Below are positions 4,959 through 7,768 of a stretch of DNA of 7,768 nt, in pieces. The translations under genes were made by a program, and so were the position numbers. This DNA is from Acidobacteriaceae bacterium (GTDB lineage: Bacteria; Acidobacteriota; Terriglobia; Terriglobales; Acidobacteriaceae), in assembly GCA_003135495.1 (NCBI GenBank), contig PLBX01000384.1, positions 1 through 7,768 of the forward strand. Direction: 5' to 3'. Below the pieces are notes generated by a model. It did no database searches. It saw only the letters and a program-made list of their open reading frames with translations, and had not been told where the DNA came from. Every line of letters starts with the position of its first letter. Position 1 is the stretch's first letter.

Positions 4959-5607
4959 ACCAAGCAAGATCACAACGGCCCTCGGCGCAGGCAACAGATC
5001 AATGCGGCAGCCGCGCTCGTGCATACCACACTCGAAGGCGGAGTGAAACCCAGTATCCAGTAGCTAAAAAGCGGTCGCGCCAGCGCCGGATGGGATTGAT
5101 GTGCGCTTTTGGTTCCTTAGCGAAATTCCCACACCCATCCTCGATGATCGTGATATCACACCGGCAACACTGATCTCGAACTGGGAACCCATTGATTCTG
5201 CTTCATAACTGACCTGCCACCGGTTTAGCCTCCAAGCCTTTTCAAGCAATACAGCTTATTGGCACGCATCCAGTTCGCAGGAATTAGTGTAACCCCGCGT
5301 GTTTTGCTTCGCGTGGATGACCAGATTGGTCGCGAACAACAAGTTGTATCTGCGTGGATTTATTTTTCGCATAGGTGTTACCTCTGCATGGCAACTTGGA
5401 TCAAAAGATACGAGAGCATATTAATAATGTGTTTTTTGTGCGCACTAACAAACAACGTTAAACAAATGTATACGGTTCGGAATCTGATTAAGCAGAACAC
5501 GGTAACAAACATACTCAAGTTAATACGCAATACAGGACGCCCTTAACCGGCGAGACCGCAGGCTGTTTGCTAGGCATAATTGCGTCGAACTTAGATAGGA
5601 AAACATA
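4959..5607. other. Gene-poor stretch with decayed or non-coding sequence
   Basis: I find no convincing gene in these 649 bases. A plus-strand frame reading KAVAPAPDGIDVRFWFLSEI and ending NWEPIDSAS at TAA near 5204 has protein-like composition. It has no start codon, ribosome site or recognisable family, so it may be the tail of a lost gene. A 95-codon frame from TTG 5259 begins plausibly but soon turns into AT-rich sequence of unlikely composition (many Cys, Asn, Lys). The stretch 5395-5525 is clearly more AT-rich than its surroundings and may serve as a promoter or control region for the genes to the right. Confidence 0.5.
5396..5424 (+). promoter_or_regulatory. Weak candidate promoter for the right-hand gene pair
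   Basis: TTGGAT at 5396-5401 and TATTAA at 5419-5424 are 17 bases apart in an AT-rich patch. A transcript from here would have a leader of nearly 180 bases before the AlkB-like remnant at 5608. It is supported by box similarity and spacing only. Confidence 0.22.
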
Positions 5608-5894
5608 ATGAAAGTTAAAGAGTACACATTAAATGACGGTAGCCTCAGCCTCGGAATCCCTCGCAAAATGGCCCTGAGGCCTATTCGTCCAGGTCGAGAA
5701 GGAAAAGGCGCGCCCGCTTCAAGACAATGGCGGAAGTTCGCAGAGAGAACGACGCAGTTGTTCTTGATCTTGAACCCGGAAGCGTCGTTATGTTTGACGG
5801 AATTCTGAATCATTGTTGGAAGCATGTCGTCCCGCAGTCAGAAAACAAACACGATACTGGGGCGCGAATTTCACTTACTTACAGGGAGTTTTAA
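5608..5894 (+). pseudogene. AlkB-like 2-oxoglutarate/Fe(II) dioxygenase remnant, frameshifted
   Basis: From ATG 5608 (AGGA 7 bases upstream) the frame gives NDGSLSLGIPRKMALRP, resembling the SLSLG.R.F strand of AlkB proteins. A second frame, open to TAA 5892 and containing ATG 5727, gives VVLDLEPGSVVMFDG, LNHCWKHVVP and GARISLTYREF. These match the family's C-terminal part, with His from WKH as the distal iron ligand and Arg from RISLTYR as a 2-oxoglutarate ligand. The two halves are in different frames, and the upstream H-x-D iron pair and substrate-recognition region are missing, with an in-frame stop at 5596. Intact AlkB enzymes repair alkylated bases by oxidative demethylation; this copy cannot do so. 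The final codons (AGG GAG) double as the ribosome site of the next gene, which may be why the tail has been kept. The C-terminal match is stronger than the N-terminal one. Confidence 0.6.
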
Positions 5895-5895
5895 T

Positions 5896-7768
5896 ATGGG
5901 TAATTATGGAATCATTTCGTCAGTTGAATCAATTAAATTGCCGGACGGGCCGCACGTTAGGGAGTTTGATGCATCCCAGGAAGCGGCGAAGAAGGTCGCA
6001 GATACAAGTGTGATATCCGAGGACAGTTGTGACTCTAAGTTCGTACATTCCGCATCAGCAACAACTAATAAGTCGGAAGCGTTGGAATCCAACGCTTCCA
6101 ATTGCCACTCTCTAGTGCCTGGCAACGCAATTGATGCAGAGTACATCGAAGTTGTCCGCCTACCAGAACGCAAACTTCAGCCCATTTCCCCTGACGTGCT
6201 CGGAAAATCGGAAACTACGATGGAGGCCCTCCACAAGATGTCGGGACTCGAATTGAGGATGCTGGATGCCCTGCAAAATGAGGGACGGCAAATTATAAAA
6301 ACCCGCTTGATGGTGATCTGGGATGAGATGTCCGTGCGCTTCGAACGGGGTGAATCGATAAATGGTATCTCGGGCACCGGCGGCAAAGGTATGGGCAAAT
6401 ACCTACGCAGTATTGGATTTCCTCCAGCGAAAAGGCGTAGCTGGAGATTCGAAGTCCGCAAAGAAGAAGCCTTGCGACTGGCGCAGGAGAAACCGCCGAT
6501 CAAAAGGAGGCGCAGCACCAAAAAAGAAATCATTATTAATAGCCAATCTGAAGCCGATCTGATCGCGAAGGCTGGGGTCAGGATGGCATTAATGTCTGCG
6601 GGCGACAACATGATGCCACCGCACGAGCGAGCTAGTAAGGTAACCGTGATGGCGAAGGAGATCATCGAGGCGATTGAAGGCGGGCATTACGACCGGTTGG
6701 AGGCGTCCGCTGATCCCGAAGAAAAGCTTGATCCTCATACCGTCGGCATTGACACTTGGCGTAATCACAAGCTCCCTGCGACGACCTACAATCTGAAATA
6801 TTTTGAACATGCTTCGTTTTATTTTATAGAACGTTATCGATACGCCTACGGAAGTACCGACTTTAAGAAAATTCTTAGCACTCTAGAGGACAATCCACAA
6901 GGGGTGTTATCGAACCCGCATGACTTTTCGCAATTATCGTTGCTGTTACGTGGGATTGCAGAGAATGCCAATCTATTGGCCGCGGTAATTTCAAGTATGC
7001 TGAACCCGCCGCCCGGACCGCAGCCTACTAAAAAATTGGGCGGTCCGCCGGAGCCGACCACTGAGCCACACAGTGAGGATTCGAAGTGCCTGCCTAAAAC
7101 AGACGATTCTTGTGTTGTCACGTCTTCGGTCGCGCCAAAACTCGATTCCAGGGATCAGCCAGGAAAGAGCGAGTGCAAACGCATTGAACTGGGTGACGGT
7201 GTGGTCAGACTCGTTTTCAGTGATTCGAGGGTTGAATACTTTCGGGGCAAGGTGCGCATGAGTGACACACGGAGAGATAAATTTCTTAGTTCGCGTGCGG
7301 TTGATTTGGGGATACTTGAAAGATGGGCGAAAACCAGTTTTGGAGATGCCAAGAAAGCCGTCGCAGAATGTAAGAGCCTATCCTGCACGAAGGTGAAATA
7401 TGTCCTGGTATTGCTGGAAGAACTGGCCGCTGCGGGGGCCATTTCGGTGAAGTCGTTGCCACTGCCGCGACGCCTGATGGGGCAGTACACCTGCCTAGGC
7501 CCGGAGATAGTCGCGCAACTGAAAAGCGGCGCGTTGTCTATGGATTCCGTGCCCGCAAGCAAGGCAGGTTCAAGAAATGTTATTGAGCCGAAAATGCCAA
7601 CGCAAACAGGTACTCAAATCGGCGCAAAAAACGGAAAGTCCCAATCACAAACCCGAGAAGCGAGCAAAATCTATGAGATTTTTGCCGACCGTCCGTACAA
7701 AGGTGCGAAATGGCGGTTTAGAAATGTAGACGGTAGTAGTATGAGTGTCCGCTTCGAGACTAAGGAAC
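5896..7768 (+). CDS. Large unrecognised protein, C-terminus outside window
   Basis: The frame is open for 624 codons from ATG 5896 to the window edge. CAGGGAG 7 bases upstream is a good ribosome site, and the gene begins one base after the TAA of the AlkB-like remnant. I do not recognise the protein. Residues 20-75 are Ser/Asn/Ala-rich and probably disordered. Residues 115-190 look like a compact domain: LELRMLDALQNEGRQI, TRLMVIWDEMSVRFERGES, GISGTGGKGMGKYLRSIG (157-174), PPAKRRSWRFEV. A basic patch KRRRSTKK follows (203-210). Residues 215-365 are mainly helical (MPPHERASKVTVMAKEIIEA). A Pro-rich linker (371-391) and a Ser/Cys-containing stretch lead to a beta-rich part (IELGDGVVRLVFSDSRVEYF) and a possible winged helix (KVKYVLVLLEELAAAGAI). 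No signal peptide or membrane helix is visible, so it is probably cytoplasmic and possibly DNA-binding. GGKGMGK resembles but does not match a Walker A motif. Confidence 0.8.
   Translation, partial: MGNYGIISSVESIKLPDGPHVREFDASQEAAKKVADTSVISEDSCDSKFVHSASATTNKSEALESNASNCHSLVPGNAIDAEYIEVVRLPERKLQPISPDVLGKSETTMEALHKMSGLELRMLDALQNEGRQIIKTRLMVIWDEMSVRFERGESINGISGTGGKGMGKYLRSIGFPPAKRRSWRFEVRKEEALRLAQEKPPIKRRRSTKKEIIINSQSEADLIAKAGVRMALMSAGDNMMPPHERASKVTVMAKEIIEAIEGGHYDRLEASADPEEKLDPHTVGIDTWRNHKLPATTYNLKYFEHASFYFIERYRYAYGSTDFKKILSTLEDNPQGVLSNPHDFSQLSLLLRGIAENANLLAAVISSMLNPPPGPQPTKKLGGPPEPTTEPHSEDSKCLPKTDDSCVVTSSVAPKLDSRDQPGKSECKRIELGDGVVRLVFSDSRVEYFRGKVRMSDTRRDKFLSSRAVDLGILERWAKTSFGDAKKAVAECKSLSCTKVKYVLVLLEELAAAGAISVKSLPLPRRLMGQYTCLGPEIVAQLKSGALSMDSVPASKAGSRNVIEPKMPTQTGTQIGAKNGKSQSQTREASKIYEIFADRPYKGAKWRFRNVDGSSMSVRFETKE

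Noticed and set aside
5096..5204. Short protein-like plus-strand frame ending NWEPIDSAS
   Set aside because: No start codon, no ribosome site and no recognised family. It is mentioned within the gene-poor stretch only.
5259..5546. 95-codon frame from TTG 5259
   Set aside because: The second half lies in AT-rich sequence with unlikely amino-acid composition, and no ribosome site precedes the TTG.
6373..6401. Walker A ATP-binding loop in GTGGKGMGKYL of the large protein
   Set aside because: The spacing G....GK[ST] is not met (Tyr follows the Lys), and no following Walker B partner could be recognised.
6177..6665. 162-codon minus-strand frame with hydrophobic stretches
   Set aside because: It lies wholly opposite the large plus-strand gene, which has a ribosome site and 624 uninterrupted codons. 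The hydrophobic look is a mirror effect of its charged codons.

Overview
The window looks like an accessory stretch of a moderately GC-rich soil-type bacterium. An Acidobacteriota host is my best guess, based on the mix of a GerW/YtfJ-like protein, a secreted NlpC/P60 protein, a small two-helix membrane protein and perfect GC-rich intergenic hairpins. This is inference from style, not a taxonomic proof.

Left part (1-2000), ordinary chromosome-like genes: a secreted NlpC/P60 peptidase running off the left edge (minus strand), a short two-helix membrane protein (plus), a palindromic hairpin repeat, and a GerW-family (YtfJ-like) protein (minus). Between 2060 and 2260 lies gene debris: the first 16 codons of a VOC/glyoxalase-like gene run straight into a 35-bp hairpin element carrying an in-frame stop, and the far side continues in the same frame as the C-terminal end of a DUF4258-like protein.

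Middle part (2324-4293), two toxin-antitoxin-type loci facing away from each other. On the minus strand is a TacA-type ribbon-helix-helix antitoxin with a GNAT acetyltransferase toxin, in one operon with a clear promoter and an inverted repeat inside its spacer. On the plus strand is an AbiEi-family antitoxin of about 280 aa, broken by one extra base in an A run and with no AbiEii partner after it. The intergenic region holds two long palindromes with the same AT-rich core, centred 95 bp apart. One lies over the predicted abiEi promoter.

Right part (4417 to the end), probable integrated element: at 4417-4440 is the 3' end of a tRNA gene (best match tRNA-Asn, with CCA), lacking its 5' part. 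This is the classic footprint of an integrase attachment site. The geometry puts the foreign element to the right, with the intact tRNA expected beyond the window. Just inside are short phased direct repeats and an excisionase-like HTH protein. Then come about 650 bases with no convincing gene, a frameshifted AlkB-like dioxygenase remnant, and, coupled to it by 1 base, an unrecognised open frame of at least 624 codons that leaves the window. The large unknown protein and the paired palindromes are the most promising items for follow-up.
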